Below, piece after piece: positions 1 to 9,141 of a stretch of 64,000 nucleotides of DNA (position 1 is the first letter of the stretch; every line of letters begins with the position of its first letter). This stretch comes from an uncultured Lachnospiraceae bacterium (lineage in GTDB: Bacteria > Bacillota > Clostridia > Lachnospirales > Lachnospiraceae): contig CAJTKK010000002.1 of NCBI GenBank assembly GCA_910576535.1, forward strand, positions 62,001-126,000, written 5' to 3'. The notes under the pieces were generated by a model. The model made no database searches. It was not told where the DNA came from and was given only the letters and a program-made list of their open reading frames with translations. The position numbers and the translations under genes are program-made.

Positions 1-57
1 CAGCGAAAAACAGGAAAAAGGAAGAAATTTTGCTATTCTTTTCTAACCGCGTTTTTG

Positions 58-84
58 TTACGGCTGGCAAAAGCCCAGCCGTAA
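58..84. repeat. Perfect inverted repeat upstream of yifB
   Basis: Two perfect 10-bp arms (TTACGGCTGG at 58-67 and its complement at 75-84) enclose a 7-base loop. Neither strand shows a T-run next to the stem, so it is not a typical Rho-independent terminator. It lies about 80 bp before the yifB start, inside the leader region or at the tail of an upstream transcript. It could be an mRNA hairpin or an operator; function unknown. Confidence 0.4.
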
Positions 85-162
85 GAGAACGCATTGTCTT
101 ATTTGGGGATTCTCCCGTGATTTCAAGATTTTGCAATGAAATAAAAACACAAAGGAGGTATT

Positions 163-1689
163 ATGTTCAGTACAATTACATCGGCGGCAATTCTTGGCAT
201 GGATGTTGTTCTAGTTCATGTAGAGGTGGATATTGCCCAAGGGCTGCCAGGCTTTATGCTGGTAGGATATTTAAGCAGCGAGGTAAGGGAGGCTGGGGAA
301 CGTGTAAGAGTTGCATTAAAGAATGCAGGAATTACATTGCCTGCTATGAGGATTACAGTGAATCTTTCCCCGGCCAATATAAAAAAGGAAGGAACGGCGT
401 ATGACCTCCCTATTGCAGCGGGGATTTTGGAGGCGCTTGGCCATATTCCAAGAGGAAGTACGGAGGGGATGATGATAGCGGGCGAGCTGGGGCTGAACGG
501 TGGGATTAATCCGGTCAGGGGAGTATTGCCGTTAGTAAGAAAAGCAAAGGAAGAAGGGTATCGCAGATGCTTGCTTCCGAAGGAGAATTATAAGGAAGGG
601 ATGCTCATCGACGGCATAGAAATTATTGGAATGCCGGGCTTAAAAGAGTCCATAGAATATTTGAAATGCGGAAAGAAATATATCTGGGAGGAAGAAACGG
701 CAAAGGAGGAAAAAGGGGAGGGAAGCTTACCGGATTTTAGTGAAATCAAAGGACAGGCAGCAGCGAAAAGGGCGGCGGAAATTGCGGCGGCAGGCTTTCA
801 CAATCTGCTTTTAACTGGCCCTCCCGGTTCGGGAAAAACGATGATAGCCAAAAGAATTCCTGGTATCCTGCCGCCTCTTACAGAACAGGAAGAGCTGGAG
901 GTTTCTTCTATTTATAGTATTGCGGGTCTATTATCCAATGCCTGTTCTTTGGTGAAACAAAGACCTTTTATGGATCCGCATCATACAATAACAGCACAGG
1001 CTTTGGTTGGGGGCGGAAAGACAGTAAGGCCTGGAATAATCAGCCTTGCCCATAAAGGAATTTTATTTTTAGATGAGCTGCCGGAATTTAAGCCTAATAT
1101 GATTAATCTTTTAAGGCAGCCTTTGGAAGAGAAGAAAATATGCATTGCCCGGTTAGGAGGGAATTATATTTTTCCCGCTGATTGCATGTTTGTGGCGGCT
1201 ATGAATCCATGTCCATGCGGCTATTACCCTGACATTGGAAGATGTTCCTGTACAGTACAGAAAATAAAAAGATATCAGGGACGCATTTCCGGCCCCGTTT
1301 TAGACAGAATTGATTTATGTGCAGGCGTATCCCGGGTTAGCCCAACACAACTGTCATGGGCAACAAAGGAAGAGACCAGCGCCTGCATAAGGAATAGAGT
1401 GATGCAGGCAAGAAGAATGCAGGATGAGAGGTATGCGGGGAAGGATTATAAATACAATGCGCTTATGCCGCAGCCGGATTTAAAATCTTATTGTATGCTC
1501 GGAAAAAAGGAAGAGCGGATGATGGAGAAAGCTTTTTTATCAATGCAGTTAAGCGCCAGGGGGTATTACCGTATCCTTAAGGTGGCCAGGACAATTGCAG
1601 ATCTGGACGGCAGTGAGAAAATAGGGGAAATACATTTGGAAGAAGCTTTAGAATGCAGGATAGGAGGGGAAAAGCACTGGGAGATATAG
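163..1689 (+). CDS. comM: YifB/ComM family magnesium-chelatase-like AAA+ ATPase
   Basis: 508 aa, the usual length for the family. The N-terminal third is the Lon-protease-like domain (GLPGFMLVGYLSSEVREAGE, then a conserved NLSPANIKKEG stretch). The central AAA+ module has Walker A GPPGSGKT (about residue 222) and Walker B LFLDELPEF. A Cys-rich segment (CPCGYYPDIGRCSC) and the C-terminal Mg-chelatase domain follow. Family members such as ComM of Gram-negative bacteria are helicases that extend DNA heteroduplexes during natural transformation; the role in Firmicutes is less clear. The ATG is preceded by AAAGGAGG at good spacing. The next gene, dprA, overlaps its 3' end, so the two probably form a DNA-processing unit. 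The family call is firm; a competence role here is inferred. Confidence 0.93.
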   Translation: MFSTITSAAILGMDVVLVHVEVDIAQGLPGFMLVGYLSSEVREAGERVRVALKNAGITLPAMRITVNLSPANIKKEGTAYDLPIAAGILEALGHIPRGSTEGMMIAGELGLNGGINPVRGVLPLVRKAKEEGYRRCLLPKENYKEGMLIDGIEIIGMPGLKESIEYLKCGKKYIWEEETAKEEKGEGSLPDFSEIKGQAAAKRAAEIAAAGFHNLLLTGPPGSGKTMIAKRIPGILPPLTEQEELEVSSIYSIAGLLSNACSLVKQRPFMDPHHTITAQALVGGGKTVRPGIISLAHKGILFLDELPEFKPNMINLLRQPLEEKKICIARLGGNYIFPADCMFVAAMNPCPCGYYPDIGRCSCTVQKIKRYQGRISGPVLDRIDLCAGVSRVSPTQLSWATKEETSACIRNRVMQARRMQDERYAGKDYKYNALMPQPDLKSYCMLGKKEERMMEKAFLSMQLSARGYYRILKVARTIADLDGSEKIGEIHLEEALECRIGGEKHWEI

Positions 1690-2909
1690 GAAAAAAAAGA
1701 CTGTATAAAGAAAACTGGGAGAAACAGCAGATATATGTTTATTGGCTGACAAGCGTGGAAGGGATTGGAAGCCGTACAATTGAAAAATTATTGCAGCATG
1801 CGGGAACCCTAAAGGCTGTCTATGAAATGAATCTGCCGGATATGATGGAAATACTTCCGCAAAGCAAGGCAAAGGCGCTAATAAATGCCAAAACAGAATA
1901 TGATATATGGGAAAGGTATGAGAAACTGGAAAAAATGGGAATCTGTTTTTACTCTGTTTATCATCCGGATTATCCGCGGCGGCTGAAAAATATTCCTGAC
2001 AAACCTTATGGGATATATGTAGAAGGGGAATTGCCCGAAGAAGGGATTCCGTCCATAGCGGTAATAGGGGCGAGACAATGCTCTTCCTATGGCCGTTTTA
2101 TGGCTGAGGTATGCGGCAGGGAATTGGCAAAAGCCGGAGTCAATGTAATTAGCGGTATGGCGAGAGGAATTGACGGTATCAGCCAGAAGGCAGCTTTGGA
2201 TGCCGGAGGGAAAACGTATGCAGTTCTTGGATGCGGTACAGATATATGTTATCCTCCCGAAAACAGTCATATTTATATAAAAGCAAAGGAAAACGGGGCG
2301 GTTATTTCCGAATATCCGCCGGGCGTCCCTCCTGCCCCTAGACTGTTCCCCCGGCGTAACCGCATTATCAGCGGCCTGGCTGATGTGGCGCTCATAATAG
2401 AAGCCCGGATGAAGAGCGGCACGTTAATTACGGCGGATATGGCTTTGGAGCAGGGGAAAGATGTATATGTCCTTCCTGGGCGCATTACGGATCCATTGAG
2501 CCAGGGGTGCAATCAAATGCTAAAACAGGGAGCCGGACTTTTCCATTCTGTTGCCGGGCTATTAGAGGAAACCGGGCTGCTTGCGCAAATAAGCTGCAGG
2601 AAAGAAACGGTATGTAACGGGCAGGGGCAGCAAAGAAAAACCGGAAAGCTTCCGGAAAGCAAAGGGCAGGGCGGAGATGAAAAGGACAGCGTATGCCGGC
2701 AAATGCAGCCTGAGGGGGGAACGGCCGGTGAAGATACGGGGCTGGAAAAGAGAGTGCTGAATGCGTTAGACTTTTATCCGAAAGATACGGATGGGCTGAT
2801 CCAGGAGACAAGGATCGAATACCGGCAATTGATCCGGATACTGACAAGATTGTGCCTGGCGGGAAAAGCGTCCCGGCTGAGCGCAAATCATTTTGTGAAA
2901 AGGGTATAG
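1653..2909 (+). CDS. dprA: DNA-processing protein DprA (Smf)
   Basis: DprA protects incoming single-stranded DNA and loads RecA during transformation. The N-terminal helix-hairpin-helix region (VEGIGSRTIEKLL) is followed by the Rossmann-fold DprA core with SGMARGIDG, the nucleotide-fold stretch VIGARQCSSYG and the late motif LPGRITDPLSQGCNQMLKQG. A low-complexity linker (about residues 325-370) leads to a C-terminal winged-helix segment (VLNALDFYPKDTDGLIQETR onward). At 418 aa it is slightly longer than usual because of that linker. The start is uncertain: ATG 1653 overlaps yifB by 37 bp and has only a weak upstream purine tract, while a good AGGAGGGG lies at 1659-1666 with no standard start codon in frame soon after it. 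The overlap suggests coupled translation with yifB. Confidence 0.93.
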   Translation: MQDRRGKALGDIGKKRLYKENWEKQQIYVYWLTSVEGIGSRTIEKLLQHAGTLKAVYEMNLPDMMEILPQSKAKALINAKTEYDIWERYEKLEKMGICFYSVYHPDYPRRLKNIPDKPYGIYVEGELPEEGIPSIAVIGARQCSSYGRFMAEVCGRELAKAGVNVISGMARGIDGISQKAALDAGGKTYAVLGCGTDICYPPENSHIYIKAKENGAVISEYPPGVPPAPRLFPRRNRIISGLADVALIIEARMKSGTLITADMALEQGKDVYVLPGRITDPLSQGCNQMLKQGAGLFHSVAGLLEETGLLAQISCRKETVCNGQGQQRKTGKLPESKGQGGDEKDSVCRQMQPEGGTAGEDTGLEKRVLNALDFYPKDTDGLIQETRIEYRQLIRILTRLCLAGKASRLSANHFVKRV

Positions 2910-2967
2910 TGGAAAAAATGAAAAATGATGACATTATTATGTAAATATAAATTTTTTATAATATGAC

Positions 2968-2996
2968 TTGCAACGGACAAAAAAGTATTGTATAGT
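2968..2996 (+). promoter_or_regulatory. Sigma-A-type promoter for topA
   Basis: TTGCAA (2968-2973) and TATAGT (2991-2996) are separated by exactly 17 bases, in an AT-rich 158-bp gap between dprA and topA. Transcription would start near 3003, about 65 bp before the chosen topA start. Confidence 0.65.
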
Positions 2997-3067
2997 GATG
3001 CAGATTGAACACAAAAACATCAAAGCCTATGGAATAGATGGACGGGACAATGGGCTATGGAGGTTTT

Positions 3068-5137
3068 ATGGCAAAATATTTAGTGATAGTAGAATCACCG
3101 GCAAAAGTAAAAACAATTAAAAAATTTCTAGGTTCCAGTTATGAAGTGGCGGCAAGCAACGGCCATGTAAGGGATTTGCCCAAAAGCCAGTTGGGCGTAG
3201 ATGTGGAACATGATTATGAACCGAAATATATTACAATAAGGGGAAAAGGGGATGTTCTTGCAAATTTGCGTAAAGAAGTAAAAAAAGCGGAGAAAATATA
3301 TTTGGCAACGGACCCTGACCGGGAAGGGGAAGCGATTTCCTGGCACTTGCTTAAGGCTCTCAAACTGGAAGGGAAAAAGGTATACCGCATTACTTTTAAC
3401 GAGATTACCAAAAATGCGGTAAAGGAATCATTGAAAAATGCCCGTGAAATAAATATGGACTTGGTAGACGCCCAGCAGGCAAGAAGGGTTCTTGACCGTA
3501 TGGTAGGCTACCGGATTTCCCCGCTGCTTTGGGCGAAAGTGAAAAGAGGGCTGAGCGCCGGGAGGGTGCAGTCGGTAGCATTGCGTATCATCTGTGACAG
3601 GGAAGAGGAAATCAATGAATTTATCCCGGAGGAATATTGGACGTTAGATGCGTTATTTCGTATTCCGGGGGAGAAGAAGCCTGTCATGGCAAAATATTAT
3701 GGGACGAAAGACGGCAAGGTAAATATTGCTTCAAAACAGGAGCTGGAAAAAATTATAGCCGGACTGGAACATGTGCGGTATGAAGTGGCAGAAGTAAAAA
3801 AAGGAGAACGCATCAAGAAACCGCCGCTTCCTTTCACGACTTCGACTTTGCAGCAGGAGGCCAGTAAAGCGCTGAATTTCTCCACACAGAAAACGATGCG
3901 CCTGGCGCAGCAGCTATATGAAGGCATTGATATTAAAGGAAATGGGACGGTAGGCATTATCACCTACCTGCGTACAGACTCCACGAGAGTCTCGGAAGAA
4001 GCTGAAAAAGCTTCTAAAGAATATATCAGCGGGGTGTATGGGCCGGAATATGCGGCGGAAACGGTTAACGGAAAGAAAACGGACAAAAAGATACAGGACG
4101 CTCATGAGGCGATACGCCCTACGGATATTTCCAGAACGCCTGCCCATCTGAAGGAATCCCTTTCAAGGGAGCAGTTCAGGCTGTATCAGCTTATCTGGAA
4201 GAGATTTATGGCAAGCTGCATGAACCCAGCCAGATATGAAACTACTTCTGTCAAGATAGACGGCGGGGATCACCGTTTTACGATATCGGCATCGAAAAGG
4301 ATTTTTGATGGTTTTATGAGCGTTTATACGCAGGAAGAAGAAAAAGAAGAAAACAATACCCTGGGAAAAGGCATTGATAAGAATACGGAACTTCAATTGG
4401 AAAAGTTTGACTTTAAACAGCATTTTACCCAGCCGGCTCCTCACTATACGGAAGCATCTTTGGTAAGGGCTTTAGAAGAGCTGGGAATCGGGCGGCCCAG
4501 CACTTATGCTCCTACTATAACAACGATATTGGCAAGACGTTATATAGTGAAGGAAAATAAGAATCTTTATGTAACGGAGCTTGGTGAAGTCGTAAATCAT
4601 ATGATGAGGGAAGCCTTCCCCAGTATTGTGGATGTTAATTTTACGGCAAACATGGAAGCTTTGTTAGACGGGGTGGAAGAAGGGACAGTAAACTGGAAAA
4701 CTATAATTTCCAACTTTTACCCGGATTTGGATGAAGCGGTGCAGAATGCGCAAAAGGAACTGGAACATGTCCAGATAGCAGACGAAGTGTCCGATGAAGT
4801 ATGTGAATTTTGCGGAAGACAGATGGTAATCAAATATGGACCTCATGGAAGGTTCCTGGCATGTCCGGGATTCCCGGAATGCCGCAATACGAAGCCTTAT
4901 TATGAAAAAATAGGGGTAGCCTGCCCCTTATGCGGGAAGGATATTGTTCTTAAGAAAACAAAAAAAGGCAGAAAATATTACGGCTGCATTGACAACCCGG
5001 AATGCAGTTTTATGGTCTGGCAGAAGCCTTCTGGCCAGAAATGCACGGTATGCGGTTCTATTATGCTGGAAAAGGGAAATAAACTGGTCTGCTCGAATGA
5101 AACCTGTGGGCAGGTAACAAGCAAAGCCAATAATTAA
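3068..5137 (+). CDS. topA: DNA topoisomerase I (type IA)
   Basis: Relaxes negative supercoils through a 5'-phosphotyrosine intermediate. The N-terminal TOPRIM domain shows YLVIVESPAKVKTI and the acidic ATDPDREGEAISWHLL motif. The active-site Tyr lies in ITYLRTDSTRVS (about residue 300). The C-terminus carries three four-cysteine zinc ribbons (CEFCGRQM..CPGFPEC; CPLCGKDI..CIDNPEC; CTVCGSIM..CSNETC). The start at 3068 (MAKYLVIVESP) has GGAGG four bases upstream; an in-frame ATG at 3038 would add ten residues but lacks a good binding site. 689 aa matches the family. Followed by a 183-bp gap containing the codY promoter. Confidence 0.97.
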   Translation: MAKYLVIVESPAKVKTIKKFLGSSYEVAASNGHVRDLPKSQLGVDVEHDYEPKYITIRGKGDVLANLRKEVKKAEKIYLATDPDREGEAISWHLLKALKLEGKKVYRITFNEITKNAVKESLKNAREINMDLVDAQQARRVLDRMVGYRISPLLWAKVKRGLSAGRVQSVALRIICDREEEINEFIPEEYWTLDALFRIPGEKKPVMAKYYGTKDGKVNIASKQELEKIIAGLEHVRYEVAEVKKGERIKKPPLPFTTSTLQQEASKALNFSTQKTMRLAQQLYEGIDIKGNGTVGIITYLRTDSTRVSEEAEKASKEYISGVYGPEYAAETVNGKKTDKKIQDAHEAIRPTDISRTPAHLKESLSREQFRLYQLIWKRFMASCMNPARYETTSVKIDGGDHRFTISASKRIFDGFMSVYTQEEEKEENNTLGKGIDKNTELQLEKFDFKQHFTQPAPHYTEASLVRALEELGIGRPSTYAPTITTILARRYIVKENKNLYVTELGEVVNHMMREAFPSIVDVNFTANMEALLDGVEEGTVNWKTIISNFYPDLDEAVQNAQKELEHVQIADEVSDEVCEFCGRQMVIKYGPHGRFLACPGFPECRNTKPYYEKIGVACPLCGKDIVLKKTKKGRKYYGCIDNPECSFMVWQKPSGQKCTVCGSIMLEKGNKLVCSNETCGQVTSKANN

Positions 5138-5216
5138 CAAATTTGGAAAAAGTGATAGTGAATTCTGAAATTGTTTGAAAAACCTGTAAATTTTAAAAAT
5201 ATTCCTTCTAAAGTCG

Positions 5217-5245
5217 TTGATGTTAAGAAAACATTGTGCTACAAT
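5217..5245 (+). promoter_or_regulatory. Sigma-A-type promoter for codY
   Basis: TTGATG (5217-5222) and TACAAT (5240-5245) with a 17-base spacer. The predicted start point near 5252 gives a leader of about 70 bases before the codY ATG. Confidence 0.65.
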
Positions 5246-5320
5246 AAGTATAATAGGCGAAGGTTTTTGGGCGATGGATTTATGCTGTATTGTCGCAAAG
5301 GGGAAAACGGAGGAAGGTTC

Positions 5321-6106
5321 ATGAGTAGTGTACAGTTGCTGGATAAGACGCGGAAAATAGGGAAGCTGTTGCATAATAACAATTCAAGCAAGGTGGTCTT
5401 TAACGACATTTGCCATGTTTTATGCGAAATCTTATCTTCCAATGTGCTTGTTATCAGCAAAAAGGGGAAAATCCTTGGGGTAGGGGCGGCGCCGGGGGTA
5501 GAGTCCATCAATGAACTTATTGCCGAAAGGGTAGGCGGATTCATCGACTCTATGCTGAATGAGAGGATGCTTGCTGTACTGTCCACGAAAGAAAATGTGA
5601 ACCTGGAAACATTGGGATTTGAGCATACGGATGTGAAGAAGTTCCAGGCAATTATTACGCCGATTGAAATAGCCGGGGAGCGGCTGGGGACTTTGTTTAT
5701 TTATAAATGCGATCAGCAGTATGATATAGATGATATTATTCTTTGTGAATATGGAACTACAGTGGTAGGGCTGGAGATGCTGAGGGCAGTAAATGAAGAA
5801 AGTGCGGAGGAGAGCCGGAAACTGGCGGTGGTCCGTTCTGCGATCAGCACATTGTCATTTTCTGAGCTGGAAGCCATTACTCATATTTTCGATGAACTGG
5901 GAGGCATGGAGGGAATTCTGGTAGCCAGCAAGATTGCGGACAGGGTGGGGATTACCCGGTCAGTAATTGTAAATGCGCTAAGAAAGTTTGAAAGTGCGGG
6001 AGTGATAGAGTCCCGGTCTTCAGGGATGAAGGGAACGTATATCAAGGTGCTTAATGATGTAGTTTTTGATGAAATTGAAAAAATGAAAGAAGAAAATAAG
6101 AAATAA
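5321..6106 (+). CDS. codY: GTP-sensing transcriptional repressor CodY
   Basis: 261 aa, close to the 259 aa of B. subtilis CodY. The family represses stationary-phase, amino-acid and motility genes when GTP and branched-chain amino acids are plentiful. The N-terminal GAF-like sensor begins SSVQLLDKTRKIGKLL and includes the family-typical SSNVLVISKKGKILG. The C-terminal winged helix-turn-helix is ASKIADRVGITRSVIVNALR with the wing RSSGMKGTYIKVLND. The start at 5321 has a CGGAGGAAGG site; the reading frame extends 50 codons further upstream without a better start. Sitting directly before flgB, as in B. subtilis, it suggests a nutritional link to motility, but a clear terminator separates the two. 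Confidence 0.96.
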   Translation: MSSVQLLDKTRKIGKLLHNNNSSKVVFNDICHVLCEILSSNVLVISKKGKILGVGAAPGVESINELIAERVGGFIDSMLNERMLAVLSTKENVNLETLGFEHTDVKKFQAIITPIEIAGERLGTLFIYKCDQQYDIDDIILCEYGTTVVGLEMLRAVNEESAEESRKLAVVRSAISTLSFSELEAITHIFDELGGMEGILVASKIADRVGITRSVIVNALRKFESAGVIESRSSGMKGTYIKVLNDVVFDEIEKMKEENKK

Positions 6107-6135
6107 TGGATGGCATGGAGGCTGTCTGGAAATAG

Positions 6136-6171
6136 AAAAGGATTTAGGAAATTAGTCATAAATCCTTTTTT
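6136..6171 (+). terminator. Rho-independent terminator after codY
   Basis: An 11-bp perfect stem (AAAAGGATTTA at 6136-6146 with its complement at 6159-6169), 12-base loop and a T-run at 6166-6171. It closes the codY transcript before the flagellar promoter. Confidence 0.8.
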
Positions 6172-6185
6172 ATTACAAAAAAATC

Positions 6186-6213
6186 TTGTCTTTTTTTATA
6201 AATTATTTATAAT
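6186..6213 (+). promoter_or_regulatory. Promoter of the flagellar-chemotaxis operon
   Basis: TTGTCT (6186-6191) and a perfect TATAAT (6208-6213) with a 16-base spacer, just after the codY terminator and about 55 bp before flgB. This sigma-A-like promoter is the only clear one I see before the 35-kb flagellar cluster. No convincing sigma-28 promoter was found here. Confidence 0.6.
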
Positions 6214-6268
6214 AGAAGAGAGTGGTCGGCAATATTTTTAATTAGGCTGGTATGAGAAGGAGAATAAA

Positions 6269-6658
6269 ATGATTAATACAAGTGCATATGATTATATTAA
6301 TGTATTGCAGAAAACGGCGGATGCGGCATGGATTCGGAATGATGTAATTGCTAATAATATATCCAATGCTACAACACCTGGTTATAAAAGGCAGGATATT
6401 GCATTTGAAAATGAGTTATCCAAGGCATTGCGGCATTCCAGATATAAATCCATGGATGCAAAAGTGGCGGATTTGAAGATGAACAGACTAAAACCCCGTA
6501 CATACACAGACTCGGCCAATTATTCATACCGTTTGGACGGCAATAATGTTGATATTGAAACGGAGAATGTGACGCTGGCTTCTAACCAGTTAAAATATAA
6601 CGGGCTGATTGACTGCCTGAATCAGGAATTTAAGAATTTGCAGCTCGTTATGAAATAA
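6269..6658 (+). CDS. flgB: Flagellar basal-body rod protein FlgB
   Basis: A proximal rod subunit exported through the flagellar type III system. The N-terminus carries the rod/hook signature (DVIANNISNATTPGYKRQDIAFE), giving the conserved ANNISNxxTPGYK motif, and the C-terminus ends in a helical segment (NQLKYNGLIDCLNQEFKNLQLV) typical of axial proteins. 129 aa, normal for FlgB. AGAAGGAG lies upstream of the ATG. First gene of the operon. Confidence 0.95.
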   Translation: MINTSAYDYINVLQKTADAAWIRNDVIANNISNATTPGYKRQDIAFENELSKALRHSRYKSMDAKVADLKMNRLKPRTYTDSANYSYRLDGNNVDIETENVTLASNQLKYNGLIDCLNQEFKNLQLVMK

Positions 6659-6676
6659 GATTAAGGAGAAAAATAC

Positions 6677-7123
6677 ATGAATATTTTTTCAGCGTTTAAT
6701 ATTAATTCATCAGGCCTGACGGCACAAAGATACCGCATGGATATTATTTCGGAGAATATCGCGAATGCAAATACAACCCGTACTGCGGATGGGACGCCTT
6801 ACCGGAGAAAAGTGGTTACTTTTGCGGAAAAGAATTCCCATACCCCGTTCAGCCGTGTGCTGAATTCGGCGACAGACAGATATTCCGGGAACGGCGTAAA
6901 AGTGGACGGTGTGTATGAAGATAACAAGACGGACTTGACGATGGTATATGACCCATCCCATCCGGATGCAGATGAAAGCGGGTATGTGACATACCCGAAT
7001 GTCAATATCATTACTGAGATGACGAATATGATTGATGCCAGCAGGGCATATGAAGCGAATTCCACAGCTTTTAATGCCAGCAAAGCAATTGCAATGAAGG
7101 GGCTGGAAATAGGCAAGGCATAA
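6677..7123 (+). CDS. flgC: Flagellar basal-body rod protein FlgC
   Basis: 148-aa rod protein. It begins MNIFSAFNINSSGLTAQRYR and contains the axial-protein motif SENIANANTTRTADGTPYRR. The C-terminal helix MIDASRAYEANSTAFNASKA is the conserved FlgC/FlgG-type polymerisation segment. Starts 18 bases after flgB with TAAGGAG upstream. Confidence 0.96.
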   Translation: MNIFSAFNINSSGLTAQRYRMDIISENIANANTTRTADGTPYRRKVVTFAEKNSHTPFSRVLNSATDRYSGNGVKVDGVYEDNKTDLTMVYDPSHPDADESGYVTYPNVNIITEMTNMIDASRAYEANSTAFNASKAIAMKGLEIGKA

Positions 7124-7169
7124 CAGAGTGATCATTAACGTGTAAAAGGGTCTTAAAATGGAGGGAACT

Positions 7170-7493
7170 ATGGATATTTCATCACTTTATAATATTGGGT
7201 CGGCAGCAATAAGGCAGGCGGCAGAGAATAGTCCGATCGGAAGGCAGGCGCTGGAAAAACCGGACTTGTCTTTTGACAGTGTTTTTAAAAAAGCAGTAGA
7301 TAATATTAATACCACGAACAGCTATCTGTCAGATATGGAAAACGAAGAGATTAGATGGATGCTTGGAGAGACGGAAAGCACCCATGAGTTATCTGTAGCG
7401 ATGAACAAGGCGGCGACGGCATTGCAGTATACCGTTGCAGTGCGCGAAAAATTGTTGCAAGCGTATAAAGAGCTTATGCAGATGCAAATCTAA
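7170..7493 (+). CDS. fliE: Flagellar hook-basal body complex protein FliE
   Basis: The adaptor that joins the MS ring to the rod. 107 aa from the start chosen here: ATG 7170 has GGAGGG ending five bases upstream, while the in-frame ATG at 7158 would overlap that site. The C-terminal conserved part (NTTNSYLSDMENEEIRWMLG; TESTHELSVAMNKAATALQY; VREKLLQAYKELMQMQI) is diagnostic of FliE. Confidence 0.95.
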   Translation: MDISSLYNIGSAAIRQAAENSPIGRQALEKPDLSFDSVFKKAVDNINTTNSYLSDMENEEIRWMLGETESTHELSVAMNKAATALQYTVAVREKLLQAYKELMQMQI

Positions 7494-7533
7494 AAAATCT
7501 GATAGAAAAAAAATCAGATAAGGAGACTTAGTG

Positions 7534-9135
7534 ATGGCAGATAGATTGAAAGGGCTTTTAGGCAAAGTTCTTGAATGGTGGAATAAATTTACGGCGAAAC
7601 AAAAAACGATTATCGTTTCGGCCGCGGCTGGTATTGTGCTGACAATTGCAATTATTGTAGCCGTGCTTACAAAACCGCAGTATATACAGTTAATGCAGTG
7701 CGAGACAACTAAGCAGGCGTCGGAAGTGGTGGAACTGCTGGAAAGCGAAGGGATTACACATAGGGTATCTGACGACGGGCTTCAAATAAAAGTACTGGAG
7801 AGGCAGGTATCGGATGCTGAACTTCTGCTAGGGGCGAATGATATCCGTTCCGATACATATACCATTGATATGGTGACAGACGGCGGCTTTAGCACAACGG
7901 AGTCGGATAAACAGAAGAAGTATCAGCTTTTTATGGAAAATAAGCTGGAAAAGCAGTTTGTTGGGAGATTTTCTGCAATTAAGAATGCCTGGGTGGAGCT
8001 TTCCATTGCGGAAAATGACGGGACATTGATTGCCTCGGAAGAGGAATCTTTTGCAAGTGTGCTGTTAGAACTGGATGGGGAATTTTCTGCAGATAATGCG
8101 GCATTTTTAGCTAGGGCAGTGGCGACAGCGATCGGCAATAAGACAACAAATAATATTGTAATTCTTGATACGGAAGGGAATATGCTTTTTTCCGGGGATG
8201 AGAATTATACGATGTCAGGGGCTGCCACTTCTCAGCTTAATGTAAAATCACAGGCGGAGAATCTTGTAAAAAATGAAGTAAAAAGAGTTTTGCTTGGGAC
8301 CAATGAGTTTGATAATATTGAGGTTGCAAGCAATTTGTCGTTGGATTTTTCATCTTCCGAATCGACGGAACATACTTTTTCGGCTCCGGAGGGACAGACA
8401 CAGGGGCTGTTAAGCCATGAGGATATTTTTAATTCGGAAAGCACAAATTCCGGTGGAGGGGTTCCAGGCACAGATTCCAATACTGAAAATAATACCACGT
8501 ATCAATTCCAGAATTCTGCGGAAAGCAGTGAGACGACCAGTGAAGAGTCCAGGGACTATGTGCCGAATGAGACGATTACAAATAAAAGTATCCCGGCCGG
8601 GCTGATTATTTATGAGGATTCTTCCGTTTCCGTTACTGCGATTGACTATAATGTGGTGCGTGAGGAAGAAGCTAGCAGTCAAGGGTTGCTGGACGGCATT
8701 TCATGGGAGGAATATAAAGCTTCCAATCAAGGCAGATCCAAAATTGAAGTGGATGAAGACTTATACAGCGTAGTTGCCAATGCAACGGGAATCAGCACAG
8801 ATAATATTACAATTGTGGCATACCGGGAAAATGTGTTTTTTGACAGGGAAGGCTTCAATGTATCCGCTACGGATGTAGTACAGGTTGTATTGATTGTTGT
8901 AATATTGGCATTGCTTGGGTTTGTTATATTCAGGAGTATGCGTGGGGAGAAAGAAGAAGCCCAGGACGAAGAACTGTCTGTGGAATCTTTGCTTCAGTCG
9001 GTTCCTGATGATAAGGAAGATATTGTCTTTGACGACCAATCTGAGACTAGAAAGTTAATTGATAAATTTGTGGATGAGAATCCGGAAGCGGCTGCCAGTC
9101 TGCTGAGAAACTGGCTCAATGAGGACTGGGGGTAA
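7534..9135 (+). CDS. fliF: Flagellar MS-ring protein FliF
   Basis: Forms the membrane-embedded MS ring. The N-terminal membrane segment (about residues 26-47, IIVSAAAGIVLTIAIIVAVL) is followed by the ring-building YscJ/FliF domain with QLMQCETTKQASEVVELLES and a long Ser/Thr/Glu-rich periplasmic stretch (residues ~290-340). A second membrane segment (VVQVVLIVVILALLGFVIF) precedes the C-terminal FliG-binding tail LIDKFVDENPEAAASLLRNW. AAGGAG at 7520-7525 serves either GTG 7531 or ATG 7534; I prefer the ATG, with eight-base spacing. 533 aa is in the family range. Confidence 0.96.
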   Translation: MADRLKGLLGKVLEWWNKFTAKQKTIIVSAAAGIVLTIAIIVAVLTKPQYIQLMQCETTKQASEVVELLESEGITHRVSDDGLQIKVLERQVSDAELLLGANDIRSDTYTIDMVTDGGFSTTESDKQKKYQLFMENKLEKQFVGRFSAIKNAWVELSIAENDGTLIASEEESFASVLLELDGEFSADNAAFLARAVATAIGNKTTNNIVILDTEGNMLFSGDENYTMSGAATSQLNVKSQAENLVKNEVKRVLLGTNEFDNIEVASNLSLDFSSSESTEHTFSAPEGQTQGLLSHEDIFNSESTNSGGGVPGTDSNTENNTTYQFQNSAESSETTSEESRDYVPNETITNKSIPAGLIIYEDSSVSVTAIDYNVVREEEASSQGLLDGISWEEYKASNQGRSKIEVDEDLYSVVANATGISTDNITIVAYRENVFFDREGFNVSATDVVQVVLIVVILALLGFVIFRSMRGEKEEAQDEELSVESLLQSVPDDKEDIVFDDQSETRKLIDKFVDENPEAAASLLRNWLNEDWG

Positions 9136-9141
9136 AAGATA

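Noticed and set aside
30..404. Open frame overlapping the yifB start
   Set aside because: Conflicts with yifB, which has a strong binding site and clear domains; no recognisable protein.
5161..5175. CodY-box-like sequence AATTCTGAAATT upstream of the codY promoter
   Set aside because: Only about half of the 15-base consensus matches; not enough to claim autoregulation.
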